Program-made: the position numbers and the translations under genes
From: Cryptomeria japonica
Lineage: Eukaryota; Streptophyta; Pinopsida; Cupressales; Cupressaceae
Reading direction: 5' to 3'
Length of the DNA stretch: 60,000 bases
Assembly: GCF_030272615.1 (NCBI RefSeq)
Contig: NC_081414.1
Span: forward strand, 766,368,483-766,428,482
Part shown: positions 13,309 through 24,522 of the stretch, piece by piece
Layout of the letters: each line of letters begins with the position of its first letter
Numbering within the stretch: position 1 is the stretch's first letter
The notes under the pieces: generated by a model
Databases searched by the model: none
Told to the model about the DNA's origin: nothing
The model's input: the letters and a program-made list of their open reading frames with translations, nothing else

Positions 13309-14146
13309 TTTTTAAGATAGTTAAACTGTTGGAAGGGCCAACACCCATTTATCGCTTTTGCCTAGAGATTTGAATTAGTGAAACCACTTTTTTAAGGGGC
13401 CTAATTCTTAGTTTTTTGTTCAGCATTAACACCCTTATAACTCCTTGTGTCATCCTATCTATTTCTCCCACTCCAAAGATTGACTAGGCGAAGCATCCAC
13501 CTCATCTCGTCTTGATCTCCTTATCTCTCCAAGCCAAATCACCACCTTGTCACTCCATTGTGCTGGGAAGGGACTAGTCAAACATTTGTAGCATGCCTTC
13601 GATCTCCACTTTGTTTTCTTGTTCTCCCTCAACCTCCTCCATCCTCCCTCCTCTGTCAACTTCTCACCTACACCTCCTGCTTATCCCTTCGCTACCCTTA
13701 TCTCTCCATTCATTCCCTAACCTCCTTATCATTCCACAGTCCTTCCATATTCCTGCACCCTGTGCCACACCTGTCCTTTCCTTCCACCTCTTCTCTCCTT
13801 GATTTTCTTATCTCCTTTCTCCATTTGTTCCTCCTCTTCCTATCATATTGTCCACATCACCTAGGCCTTCTGCATCACCTACCTCCAGTCATTGACACAC
13901 CCCACCTATTGTTGTCGACCCACAGGTGGGGGCATTAACACCTTGACATTTCTGGTTGCTTCTCTCGAGGATAATACCCCCGCTACCTCCCTCCTCACTG
14001 TTCATATGCACCTGTTGTCATGCCTACCAAGTACTTGTCTCTGGTGTGTGGGTCATCGAAACACCTTCATCCTGCAAAGATTCAAATCGATATTGCCCTA
14101 TCAATAAGGCATCACAATAATTTTTGTGCTACGGGGACATCCCTCA
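13309..14146 (-). mobile_element. 838-bp retroposed insertion with 15-bp target-site duplication
   Basis: The same 15 bases, TGTTCCTTAGTTGTT, occur at 13294-13308 and 14147-14161. The left copy merges into a T-run (13306-13312), which on the minus strand is a short poly(A) end. A 15-bp duplication plus poly(A) is the signature of insertion by LINE machinery, with the inserted RNA reading minus. The insert is strongly strand-biased (C/T-rich on plus, purine-rich on minus, 13560-13880), unlike its flanks. On the minus strand it starts GAGGGATGTCCCCGTAGCAC. No protein family is recognised; frames up to 126 codons on plus and 66 on minus look compositional. It could be a truncated LINE, a SINE-like element or a processed copy of a transcript. 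Confidence 0.6.
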
Positions 14147-14161
14147 TGTTCCTTAGTTGTT

Positions 14162-14869
14162 GTAATTCACTTAGAGGATTTAATTTCTTCCTTTAAGAAA
14201 ACCAATAAACACACTACACGTTTGTAATATTTTCACAAAGACAAGATTATCCATCTTGAACAAATAAACTTGTACAACTGAAAGAACACTAAATAGAAGA
14301 CAATTTGGGATGATATTATCATTAATCTACACTAAAGTTTCCAATACAATTCACATGGTATAAGACTCTGTAATTATATTATCTACACAAAAATTTCTTA
14401 CAAAACTAGTTATTCTACCCGTCCCATACAAAAGTAAGATCAAAACTCCTGCAAAATAACCTTGAATTCTCTTTTATAACAACAAGGGAGCAACAAGCTT
14501 CAGGTTACTTTGCCACATGTCACATTTTACCAATACCCTGAGTGCCTTAGAACACTTTCCAAGGATTTTGAAACCATGGCATAGGATTTACAAGGTAGAT
14601 GACACTATAATCCTAACAACATTTCCCCCCCACTTTAGAAATATTATGAAAATATGCTAATATTCATGCTAAATAAATAATAATAATAATCCTAGAAGGA
14701 AACAACATTTAACGAAACTCAAAAAAGATAGTTCATAGGAATAAAATTTCTTTAGATAGGGTAAATCATGCCCTAGTTAGAGAATTTGTAAAACAAATAT
14801 GTCAATCAACAAAAAAATGCACAAGCAAATGGGACTATTGGTGCAAGTTATGGAGCTATATGGAATAGC
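14162..14869 (-). mobile_element. Probable LTR end with polypurine tract, minus-oriented
   Basis: At 14611-14637 the minus strand reads AAAGTGGGGGGGAAA followed by TGTTGTTAGGATTATAG. That is a polypurine tract abutting the start of a 3' LTR. The LTR would extend leftward from 14621, and the internal part of the element would lie to the right. The other LTR end and the rest of the element are not recognisable, so the call rests on this junction alone. The remainder of the block to 14869 shows no coding motif. Confidence 0.35.
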
Positions 14870-16192
14870 TCAACTTCCCAAGGGATGTTCCATTGTTCTC
14901 TATCTCACAAGACCCCTTAAGCCAATGCCTTTGCTCTCAGATCATTGAGCAAAGTGACTTAGGGATGACAATCATGAGAATGAGGGATGTTTTGATCAAT
15001 CTAACATGAATGCAATCTTAATGTGTATGATATTAATAAAAAGATGAACTAAACTAACATGCATGTGATGATAAGATGAAAGGATTAGTAACAAGACTAT
15101 CTTAGCATATCACACTAGTCTACAATGATTATAAATAAAGATGTTATGATTATTTCTATCAAAGAGAGGCTAAATGCTAGATAAAGATTATTTAAATGTT
15201 TCGTAAAATGTCTATAAGTTTGATGCTAAAGACTTGGATATGAGAATGAGAGAATGAGGGATTTATTTATAGGATAAATAGGGCAATGGATGGTCAAGAT
15301 TGGATGATCTTATCAAGGGATAGGATTGAAAGTTATCAATCCATGCACTCAATTCTCACCAATGAAATGGTGACGATTGTCAACAAGAGACTGCTTGAGA
15401 GGAGATGCAAGAAGCATTAAATGTTTGAGAAGACCTCATGGTTACCTTAGAAGGTAAAGGTAGAGGTTCGATTAAGGTTATCCATTGGATAAAGCTTTTA
15501 CCCAAAGGATAAACTCTTGTGCAAGGGTTAAAGGGATAACCGTGGTCAAAGCAATGAATGCTTGATGAGACACTTGGGTTAGATGAGGGTTGAGCTAGGC
15601 AAAAAGTTTCCAACCACGTAAGAAGGTTGAGTTAACCATTAATGGTTATGTAAGAGACTTAAATGGTTAAGTTGTTGAGGATATAAAGCCTTTAATGGTT
15701 ATTGAATACTTTAAGGGTTTGAGAAGTGACTTCCCTTTGTTTAGGGATGTGACAATATTTAGTAGATGGGTTAGGCTAATTTAGAAGGGATTAGTAGATT
15801 TTAGAAAGGGTTTAGAGAGGCAAGTGGGAGATGTAGGAGAATGCAAGTGGATAGAGGGTAATTTTAATTAAAATAAATTGCTTTATTTCAACAAAATAGA
15901 TGCAAGTGGAGGATTTAAATAAATTAGATTTATTTATGTGAAGTGAACAATTTAATTAAATGTAAATTTAATTAAAAAGAGTAGGAGGGGGATTTAATTA
16001 ACTAAAGTGGTTTATTCAATTAAATGATATGAAGGGCCTAGGTGAATTTAATTAAATAAATTGAATAGCCTATTTAATCAAATAGATGAATGTGGATAAT
16101 TTAATTAAACCGAATTTAATTAAATAGAGGAATGAGAATAACATGAACATTAAATATTTGTTTATGAAAGTGATCATTTTTATACGTCTACA
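14870..16192 (-). mobile_element. AT-rich LTR-like repeat, copy I (left arm of inverted repeat)
   Basis: The segment contains CCATTGTTCTCTATCTC, a tract with CTATTT/TATAGG, the block around GTGGTCAAAGCAATGAATGC, and then a long series of AATTAAAT/AAATAAAT tracts. It ends ACGTCTACA at 16192. Read on the minus strand it starts TGTAGACG, a retroviral-type LTR start. The same series of blocks occurs in reverse complement at 16193-18040 and in the same orientation at 46880-48400, which shows it is a dispersed repeat. No coding sequence lies within it. The other boundary, near 14870, is approximate. Confidence 0.6.
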
Positions 16193-18040
16193 TAAATAAA
16201 TCAACATTTATTTTTAAAAACACAAATCAAATTCCTCTTTTAAACAAATCAAAATTTATTTTAAAAACTCTCCCAATTGCATTCTCCTACAAATGCAAGT
16301 TGCACAATTTTAGTTGAAATAAATGAATTTTATTTTAATTAAAATTCTCCTTTATCACCACCCACTTGCTCACTAACCCCCTTCTAGACTCTTTTAACCC
16401 CCTTCTAGACTTTTCTAACCTCTTCTAATTTGCCTAATCCCACTCACTAATCATTTGCACATTCCCCAACAAAGGTCACTTATAAAAAATGCTTCAAAGT
16501 CTTTCAAATGCATTAAAGGCTTTTATTTTTCAACAAGTTAACCCCCAAAGTCTTCCAAACCATTTATGGCTCTTACATAACCATTAATGATTAACTCAAC
16601 TTGCCCACATGGTTAGATGCTTTCCCTCTAACTCAACCCTCCTTTAACTCATGAGTCTCTTCAAGCATTCATTGCTTTGACCACGGTTATACCTTTAACT
16701 CTTGCACAAGAGTTTATCCATTGGATAAAAGCAATTACCCTTGGATAAAAGCTTTATCTACTAACTCAAGCCTAACCAAACCCTCCTAGGGTTACCTTCA
16801 TGTCATCTCAAGCATTTAATGCTTCTTCCTTCTCCTATAGAGCCATCTCATGTTGACAATTGTCATCATGGGATTGGGTTGAAAGTCATCACATGGATTG
16901 ATTAACTTTCAATCTTGGCCCTTGTTAATATTATTCAATCTTGACCATCCATTGCCCTATTTTCCCTATAAATAGAGCTCCCATTCTTTATTTTGATCAT
17001 CAAGTCTTTTATGCATCAAACTTATGTTGGCAATTGACACTCTATTGGTTGGTTTCACTATGTTTTCATTGATGGCAACATGATTTTGGGTTCCAACTTC
17101 ATATGGTGTACCGACAGGCACTTCACAAACTCTACACCGGCACCGGCATTGACACCGGCAGGATAGAAGATTTCTTTGGTCGCCAGCAATGCAGGTCGAC
17201 ATGGTATAGTAAAGGTCATCGGTATTGGAGGCCGACACATTTTGGATCCGGCATCAACAACTTATTTTTATGTTTATACATTTATGTTATATGGCCGACA
17301 TGTAATCTAATATTGTATATATCCTTGTAAGCCGACATAAGTCATAAATTTGTATAGGGTATATAGGGCAGATTGGTTAGATCATTTTGATGTAGTAGGA
17401 TGATGATAAGGAATATAATGTAATGGACATATAAATGTAATATGATGTGAAATCATTCTGAGAGACTATGTATGTGAGGAATTCATTGTAAGGGTTATTC
17501 CGGTATAGAGGTTTAGGGTTTTAATCGAAACAAACAGAGCTTAAACCGAAACTATATTCTGGCATAAAAGATGCTATCCTAGCAGTTCACTATTCTCTGG
17601 TTTGTTGTCTGGAATGTTATGTAGTCAGTGAGGCTCCTATTGTGATTGAGCAGTGTGCTCTAGGTTGTAAGCCTTCCCGAAGTGTAGGCCCATCATATAT
17701 TGTAATATATCTTCATATGGCCAGTGAATTGATATTGTGGGTCACAAATCCCACCGTGGTTTTTCCTCATTGAGGTTTTGCACGTATAAATCTGTGTGTT
17801 ACGATTCTCATTTATGTGTTTGGGTTATTAGTTGCATTACTTCTTTCAATTTTGTTTATACCAGTATACCAGTTGGTGTATGAATGTTTTGTTAAGGCTA
17901 AAATCTACTATTCTGATATAACATTGATTCACACCCTCCCCCCACCCTCTTAGTGTTATTGGTTTCCAACAACTTATAGTCATTTAAGAGAGAGTATTAG
18001 AAAGCATTTTGCACTGTAATTATACTAAGATTCACATAGA
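16193..18040 (+). mobile_element. AT-rich LTR-like repeat, copy II (right arm of inverted repeat)
   Basis: In reverse complement this matches copy I in order. Examples are CATTGCTTTGACCACGGTTA (16669-16688), the GGATAAAAGC blocks, CCATTGCCCTAT and CTATAAATAGAG. The match continues across the Copia-type solo LTR inserted at 17025-17971: copy I has TCTATAAGTTTGATGC and copy II has GCATCAAACTTATAGTC once that insertion is skipped. The similarity fades after about 18040. The copies are diverged by many substitutions and small indels. Confidence 0.6.
17025..17971 (+). mobile_element. Copia-type solo LTR, 947 bp, perfect TSD
   Basis: The element begins TGTTGGCAATTGACAC and ends TTGGTTTCCAACA, so TGTTGG and CCAACA form 6-bp terminal inverted repeats. 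The flanking pentamers are both ACTTA (17020-17024 and 17972-17976), a perfect 5-bp target-site duplication. The interior has the landmarks of a plant Copia-type LTR: CCACCGTGGTTTTTCC, GCACGTATAAATCTG, and a C-rich tract near the 3' end. There is no internal region, so this is a solo LTR left by recombination between the two LTRs of a full element. A GC-richer stretch with CACCGGCACCGGCATT words lies at 17130-17160. Confidence 0.85.
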
Positions 18041-18644
18041 TGACTTAGGAGCTTTCTCATATTAAATCATTTACACTTGCATAAGCATTTGTTCTCATTT
18101 TTATAACCATCTTGAATCTTCATATGACATCCATGGATAGTGCTAAAAGCTTAGAGATACACTCATGTGGGACTTGGAGAGGAGAGGAACAAGGGAGAAA
18201 CATCTATGAGCATCCTTAGGAGCATCTTGGGGGGTTTTCTTTCCCTTTTTCGTTAATGTATGTTCTTTATCGTGTGCTTTATATCTCTCTTGATATGTAT
18301 CTTAAGGTTTTTAAGTTCATTTTTATTTAGTTTTGGTTGTAACTAATCTACTAACGTTTGAACTTGTGTTTTGTGCCTTGTGCCCCTTTTTCCTTGCATC
18401 AGTTGGTTACCATGATGCTTTTGACTTGAGAAGACCCATATAACACCACATATAATAATAATGTTTCTAAGATTAAGTAAAATCATGAAATCCTGGAATG
18501 ACCATATGAGTGATGCCTTGTGATAATATATAGTGTAGTTTACATAAGGCTGAAGCATTGAAATATTTTGAATAAAGACCCTTAATAGTTTCTAGTACCA
18601 TGATTTTCATCATTAATGTGATTTTTGTCATTTAGAAGTATAGG
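18041..18644. other. Anonymous sequence, no gene recognised
   Basis: No coding motif, LTR boundary or RNA gene was found. A chance minus-strand frame of 71 codons is present (18343-18558). Confidence 0.4.
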
Positions 18645-18957
18645 TGTTGAGGAAAAATCAACACTACAACTCCCAAAGATCACTTGCATGCAAACTTGTC
18701 ACAGAAGAAGAGAAGCCAAAACAAAGCTATGGAGGCTAGAATTCATTGACCCAGAAAAGAGGATTCATATTGATTGTGCAAGAATAATGCAATATTATTA
18801 CAAATTACAAAGAAAGAGTCCTTATAAAAGGATACTAGAAACCCTAAAGGAGAAAACCCTAAACAATTATAAGATGCCTAAGTTTAGCTTAAGCGTAGAG
18901 TATAATAGACTAATAATTAAATAAATAATTATTAGCCACAATATGATAACTCTAACA
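18645..18957 (-). repeat. LTR (3' LTR in element sense), 313 bp
   Basis: It runs TGTTGAGG...TCTAACA on plus. It differs from the right LTR by scattered substitutions and an approximately 15-bp length difference around 18855-18875, where this copy has an extra AGGAGAAAACCCTAAAC-type segment. Confidence 0.85.
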
Positions 18958-18968
18958 CCCCCCCTTGA
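18958..18968 (-). other. Polypurine tract of the 2.6 kb element
   Basis: On the minus strand TCAAGGGGGGG directly precedes the LTR start TGTTAGAG, the expected place for the plus-strand primer. Confidence 0.7.
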
Positions 18969-20914
18969 CATGAACTTAGGGAGTATCTAAAAACAACTAA
19001 GAACTAAAAAATGCATGTAAACAAAATGCATGAAAGTAACAATGGGTCATGACAACTAGGCCTGATGAGGTACCCAAGTACAAAAGATCTCTCACAACTG
19101 GAGAAAAAGGAGAAAACCTCATGGGAAAAACTCCTCTCTTAAAGAGATAAATACAACTGAAGGAGTGAAGAAGCCTCCAAACAAGAGAATGTCCCAGGAA
19201 AAAGGAACAAAGGATGAACATGAAGAACACCATTGAAGCATGAAGTTGCAAATACTGTCGATATGAAGAACCTCCATTGAAATAGAAGATGATCAGGTAG
19301 AGAAGATTGTAATCTGCACGAGTTCCCTTAAATAACACTACTCAAATCAGATGACAAACAAAGGAAAACAACTGAAATCAAAGATACAGATGGCAAAAAC
19401 ACCAAAGTTTGAAGAGTTGATCAATCGAAGATGGAAGGTTGCCTCCAAAAATAGGAATGAAAAAGTGTCCATATGGTAAATTATCCATCTCACCAAAATG
19501 TATAGGTAACCAGCCATTGCATCCACCTAGTACATACAAATAAATACTGAATACATAGCTCACTCCAACGAACCAAGGAAGCATTAGAACCAACAACCAA
19601 TAGGAGAAACCCCCCCATAATGCTGACAAGGGAGAGGTGATGGGTACACTGAAACTGAATGCCAATAAAAACAACATGATGAAGAACCAGGAACATCGAA
19701 AGTTTAGCAAAAAGTACAAACACGTATAAAGGCTAGTGTCGTGGAAGGAACACTCACTTGACAAGGATAGATGGTAAACAAAGGCAAATGTCAAACCCCC
19801 CATGGCACTTTATAATGGAGTGCAAGTACAATAAGACACAAGATGTGCAAGATGCCAAGCATGCAAGGCATAGTGGCACTTTATCTCAGTGCGTTTGCAA
19901 AAAGGAAAAAGCTTACAAAAAGATGCATACAATGCTCAAAGAATACAAAAGGCTGGAAATAAAAATAATAGCCAAAGATGAGTCATCCCACACAAAGAAA
20001 AAGATCCCAGGAGTTGAACATCCAAGATATTCAACAGTGCATAAATTCAAAACACTGAATAAAATGTACCTGGAGCAGAATCTGGAAAGAAGATCCATAC
20101 TAATGGAAAGTGCACAAGACCAACTTTCCAACGATATCTTGTGTGCCAAAAAAGGAGTTTAGATGCTCAAGATATGCCTCCCGGAGTGAAAAAAAAGAAC
20201 TTTTGGCTTTGACGTAAAAAAACATCAAAACAACAAAAATAGAAGATCAAACCTCCAGATTTGAAGAGAGATTGGAAAGAGATTTTCGATGCCTATTTGT
20301 TTCCAAAAATCTGACTCCGTTTGCCCAAGTTATGGCAAAAAAATGATCCCCCTATAAAAAAAAGGCTTACAAGAGGAGCTAGGAGTGGTGACTGGGTGGA
20401 GGTGATAGGTGGACCAGGTAGCAGTGTTGGTCAGGCAGTAGTGGTGGGTCAGCCAGTGGCGGTGGCAGTGAAGAAACCATTGACGGTTATCACTGTCGAC
20501 ATTGGGGAGTAAATTGTCGGAGGCTACCCGCGACGACTAGAAAATCGACGACAACAATAGGCACTGCTGTGGCTATGGTCACCACATTAGGGAACCGTGT
20601 CAGCCTAGGCACACCGTTAAACTGCCTAAAACAATTTTTTTAATTTTTTGCCTCGATCCGTATGCAGAAGGGGGTTGTATGACTGTGAGCAAAAATAATT
20701 TGCCCCAAAAGTCAACTTTTTCCAAATTGGACAAATTATATATTCTAATAGGGGTTTTTGGGTGTTATGAGCACAACCGTGTGGTTTATTTGTGCCTTAA
20801 ATTCCTAGAAACAAAAACTACCCCCATATCCAATAAAAAACCTCTTAAATATGAAACCCTCAAAGCTCCCCAAAAAATTCTTCAAAAAACAAGAACAAGT
20901 AGCAACAAATCTAG

Positions 20915-20926
20915 GCTTTGATACCA
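20915..20926 (-). other. Primer-binding site, initiator-Met tRNA type
   Basis: The minus strand reads TGGTATCAAAGC, against the common plant TGGTATCAGAGC. It lies 6 bp inside the right LTR. A CCTATA spacer separates it from the LTR end; the same bases also precede the left LTR, so the exact LTR border is ambiguous by six bases. Confidence 0.75.
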
Positions 20927-20932
20927 TATAGG

Positions 20933-21230
20933 TGTTGAGGAAAAATCAACACTACAACTCCCAAGGATCACCTGCATGCAAACCTGTCACAAAAGAAGAG
21001 AAGCAAAAACAAAGCTATGGAGGCTAGAATTCAATGATCCAGAAAAGAGGAGTCATATTAATTGTGCAAGAATAATGCAATACTATTACAAATTACAAAG
21101 TGAGAATCCTTATAAAAGGATACTAGAAACCTTAAAGAATTATAAGATGCCTAAGTTTAGCTTAAGCATAGAGTATAATAGACTAATAATTAAATAAATA
21201 ATTATTAGCCACAACATGATAACTCTAACA
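20933..21230 (-). repeat. LTR (5' LTR in element sense), 298 bp
   Basis: It runs TGTTGAGG...TCTAACA on plus and is paired with 18645-18957. The shared sequence includes ATCAACACTACAACTCCCAA and AAAACAAAGCTATGGAGGCT. Confidence 0.85.
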
Positions 21231-21683
21231 ATAAGCCTACAAACTTTATAATGATTTCATCAAAGATTTCAATGATACTATGTGATATGAGAAATTTACG
21301 TAAAAAAGATAGAAGTATCCATAATAGTACTTTGATATTTGATAACATTCCAACTTCCATCCATTCTTGTAATATGCAATAGGTTGGTTTTATATCAGTC
21401 AATAAGAAAATGAGGTACTACTCTATGCTCTAATACATAACAATCATGATTATTACTATGTCATGACATCCTTCATTACTAACATGAGGACCTTATAATT
21501 GAAGCAAATATTTTCTAGTTAGTTTGTAACTTTACACTCAATAAAATCATACAAGGACAATCCTATTTTTTAATTTATTTTAAGCAAGGTGGCAAGCCAC
21601 ATATATATTAATATAGTAGTAAGATACAAAATCTGGTTCGATAAGCATACCGGTAGGAAAGAGCCAACAAAAAAACCTCTGGT
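21231..21683. other. Flank between two retroelements, no gene recognised
   Basis: No protein motif is recognised. A stretch at 21560-21683 (TAAGCAAGGTGGCAAGCCAC, then CATACCGGTAGGAAAGAGCC) continues, after the family R insertion, at 33853 with GGTTATGGCTTTAATTACAA. It was therefore one older sequence, possibly itself a repeat. Confidence 0.4.
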
Positions 21684-22884
21684 TGTAGTGTCATAAAATT
21701 GCGACCCCGACAATTTTAATCACATTTGGGGTCCTCACCTTGGTGACATCATCTCCTTCCTAACCATGACCTATTTCTGCATTTCCAACCCTTCTCTCTC
21801 TCGTCATGTCTTGTGTCTACTTTAGACCCTGTCTGGGCCCCAAAATAGGGCACGACAGTGGCGTGACGCCCCTGTACCCCTAGGAAAGGGGCGTGGCTCC
21901 CCTTTCCCCACCTCTTGGGGTGGTCTTATGTGCGAGTTGCCTGATCTCTTATGCAAAATTTGTCTTTGGGGTTTGCAACTCCTCTTCGTCAGCCTTTAGT
22001 GATTGAAAATTAATCCTTGAGGCATGTATAAAAGGGAATTCAAAAACCTCATTCAAGAACAGATGAAAAGTGAAAGGATAGATAGTGTGCATAAGGAGAA
22101 GATACAAGATTTCAAAGTCATTATCAAGTATTCAAGCATTCAAGTCTTCTTCATTCATCCATGAGAGCAACATTACAACATTCATTTGAAAGCATGTGTG
22201 TGTGTTAGGGTTTTGTCATGTTACATCCCATTCTACACAACATTTGTCATTACATTCAAGAAGTAAAGCAATCATCATCAACAAGTTGGATATCTACAAG
22301 GTATACATCTCCATTGTTTACATTCAAGCATTTGCAATTACTTCCTTTCTAGGTTGATTCCTCAACCGAGGTTTGACTGAGGCAAACCCCTATCCACAAC
22401 CCCCCCTTTCTTCTCTTTTTTGTGTGTAGGTTGCAAGTGCGCAACTGTAATTACACATTTGGGCTTCATTTGCACATATGGAAGAAACCTTTTCATTTTG
22501 TGGATTTTGTGGTAGACCATGTACATTACCGCCACGGTCCCGATGACTTTTCTCAAAATTTGCAGGGCAAATCCGTATCAGTCTAATTAGCTCAGATTTG
22601 AAGTTACAACATGATCCCAAACCGGTAGCTCCTCATTTCAGTCATTTCCCCTCTCTTTTCCACATAGTCAACAAGTCAACTTTCTCATTTACAAAAGAGG
22701 GTAAATCACACTTCAGCCACTTGCAATCCACTCAGAATTCACATCCTTGTTTCCCTCAGATTTGGATCTAGCAGATTCAACCCCTCTTTTGAATGTAAAG
22801 TTTCTCCCAAGTGAAAATCATCCTAATGGCTTCTTTTCTCTCTCCTAGGTAGGTAGTCACCAGGATCCAATTTTCCACTTTACA
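21684..22884 (+). repeat. Family R LTR 1 (5' LTR), 1201 bp
   Basis: It starts TGTAGTGTCATAAAATTGCG and ends CCACTTTACA (TGTA/TACA). It contains a TATAAAAG box at 22027, a GC-rich ACCGCCACGGTCCCGA motif near 22530, and TCAACCCCTCTTTTGAATGT near the 3' end. All of these are shared with the minus-strand element at 36974-44712. Confidence 0.9.
22027..22034 (+). promoter_or_regulatory. TATA box in family R LTR 1
   Basis: TATAAAAG sits 344 bp into the LTR and is kept in LTR 2 at 27398-27405. LTR 3 has CATAAAAG instead (33027-33034). It probably drives transcription of the element, with the RNA start about 30 bp downstream (inference). Confidence 0.6.
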
Positions 22885-22887
22885 CTT

Positions 22888-22905
22888 TGGTGAACGCAAT
22901 GTCTT
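22888..22905 (+). other. Primer-binding site, family R unit 1
   Basis: TGGTGAACGCAATGTCTT begins 3 bp after LTR 1. The second unit has TGGTGAACACAACGTCTT (28245) and the element at 36974-44712 has TGGTGAACCCGACGTGAA. The TGG start fits pairing to a tRNA CCA end. I cannot name the tRNA from the sequence. Confidence 0.6.
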
Positions 22906-23536
22906 ACACATTAATTATGATTTCTCATTATTAGATATGATTAATTGTAAGTTGAATTTCAAATTTTCATTTTCAAGTTTGATCTATTTGTAAATTTAAG
23001 AGGTTAATTGCATTAAAACCCTAATTTTTCATTTTGAGAAAATTAAGCTTGTTAAGTGCAAAATTGTAATTGCTTGTTTCATATTTGATTTCTATTTCAA
23101 AATTGCAATTCAAATTTGTTGCTTTATTTTGAAATTTTAGTGGTTAAATCATAAAACCCTAATTTTTAAGATCTTTTCTTTTTTGCCCCTTGACTACAAT
23201 TTTGACTGATCCAGACATCTCCAAATCGGTTCTTTTTTGGATTCCACATTAAAATCATAATCTCTATCATCCCTGAAAATTTTGAAAAAGTTGGTCGGAT
23301 CGTGTGCGTTCCCGCCACGGTCCTTGATTTTTTTCCCGAAATTTTGGGAGACGAAATTGACTATATTTTTCTGCTTAATCCAGAAAATCAATGTACTTTA
23401 TCAATTTTAACACTCTCTAAGGTCAAACACAAATTCAAATTCTTCAAATTCACATCTTAAAATTATTTTTCATAAAAACGTCCTAAGTTTAGATCTGCTT
23501 TTCCAACAAATTCAAATTTCACTTGAGAGACTTTTA

Positions 23537-24522
23537 ATGGCAATTAATTGATTGGATTTACTTGCTCTTTCACATGTGATTACATTAATTTTTGGATTTA
23601 TTTATCATGTGTCAGATAAGAGTTTCTTCCATTTCCTCTTGCTTCTCTTTCTTCATACCACTTGGTCATATTGTGTTGTTAGGATTTCCAAATTATTAGA
23701 TCTCAAAGCTTTCATGTGTCATTTATGTTGCATTATGGTGATGCTGTTAACAACATGCATTTCCTATGTTGATCACCTTACAACTTTCATGGATCCTAAA
23801 CCTAGAGATCCTAACCCTTGTACCTCTCCTAGGGTATCTTGTGTGAAAGTAATGAGATCTAATGCTTGAACCAATGATCTTTCTACAAGAGAGAAAGCAT
23901 TGGAAAGTAATATGGATCCATCTTCTTCTTCTACACATACCCTTGAGAAAGGGAGGCAATATGAAAACATAGACATTCTTCCATCTTTAGATCCTCCTTA
24001 TTCTCCTAGGACCTATCTTCAAGATCAAAGTCTATGTAGGGAGGATGATGTCATGTATTTTATTCATGACCTTTCTCCTCACATAGAAATCACTAAAAAT
24101 GAGCTTTTAGATGATGAAGATGTTCTTCCCCAATCTTCCAAAAAGGATAAGCTTGATAAAGGCAAAGAGATTCTCATTCCATATGATACTCCTCCTTCAT
24201 CTACAAATCCTTTTCTACCTCCTTACACATCAGATTTCAAATAAATTCATGATCTTGTTCCTCCATCTAGTCAATTGCAACATTCTTATAGTCGTCGCTT
24301 TCATATAATTACAAAACAAGGTTTTAAAGGACAAGGAATTGGGAAATTTGAACATGGAATTTGTGTCCCTATAAACCCTCCTGCAAGCAAAAACTACTAC
24401 AAAAGGCCTAGGAAGTGGTACCCCTCTTTCTACGGACGAATTCCTTAGACTTCAAAACTTTAAAGATTACCTTCAAAATCAACAAATCAAGAGAGCCCGT
24501 AAGAATGCTTCTTCTTCAAAAT
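23537..24522 (+). pseudogene. Broken family R reading frame, unit 1 (G-patch part; knuckles deleted)
   Basis: This is the counterpart of the frame at 28854-30292. The first part (23552-23869, 105 codons) encodes a hydrophobic region with several Leu/Phe/Ile-rich stretches, followed by MDPKPRDPNP; it ends at a TGA where unit 2 has a sense codon. A second open part (23900-24244) encodes a Ser/Pro/Asp-rich linker with DDEDVLPQSSKKDKLDKGKE and stops at a TAA where unit 2 encodes Glu. After it comes GFKGQGIGKFEHGICVPINP in the same frame, the core of a G-patch. The frame is then cut by a roughly 1.1 kb deletion at about 24522 that removed both zinc knuckles. Unit 1 cannot make the full product. 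The hydrophobic start is unusual for a Gag-like protein. Confidence 0.6.

Larger units (their letters stand above)
18645..21230 (-). mobile_element. Short non-autonomous LTR retrotransposon (2.6 kb), iMet-type PBS
   Basis: Two related LTRs (18645-18957 and 20933-21230) flank a 1975-bp interior. On the minus strand the LTR starts TGTTAGAGTTATCAT and ends CCTCAACA. Just inside the right LTR the minus strand reads TGGTATCAAAGC (20926 to 20915), a one-base variant of the plant initiator-Met primer-binding site. Just inside the left LTR it has a G-run polypurine tract (18958-18968). Both place the 5' end at the right. Flanking pentamers ATAGG (18640-18644) and ATAAG (21231-21235) match at 4 of 5. 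No Gag, protease, reverse transcriptase or integrase motif is visible inside, and the longest frames (134-141 codons) are not conserved families. The iMet-type PBS and TGTT/AACA ends fit the Copia superfamily. It must be moved by enzymes supplied in trans. Confidence 0.8.

Noticed and set aside
13558-13938. 126-codon plus-strand frame rich in Ser, Leu and Pro
   Set aside because: It follows from the C/T-rich composition of the retroposed insert and overlaps other open frames. No domain is visible.
14870-16192. CRISPR-like or satellite interpretation of the repeated AATTAAAT blocks
   Set aside because: The blocks are irregular, without fixed spacers, and form part of LTR-like repeats found elsewhere in the window.
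18997-20162. Frames of 113-141 codons inside the 2.6 kb LTR element
   Set aside because: Overlapping frames occur on both strands and none has Gag, protease or polymerase motifs.
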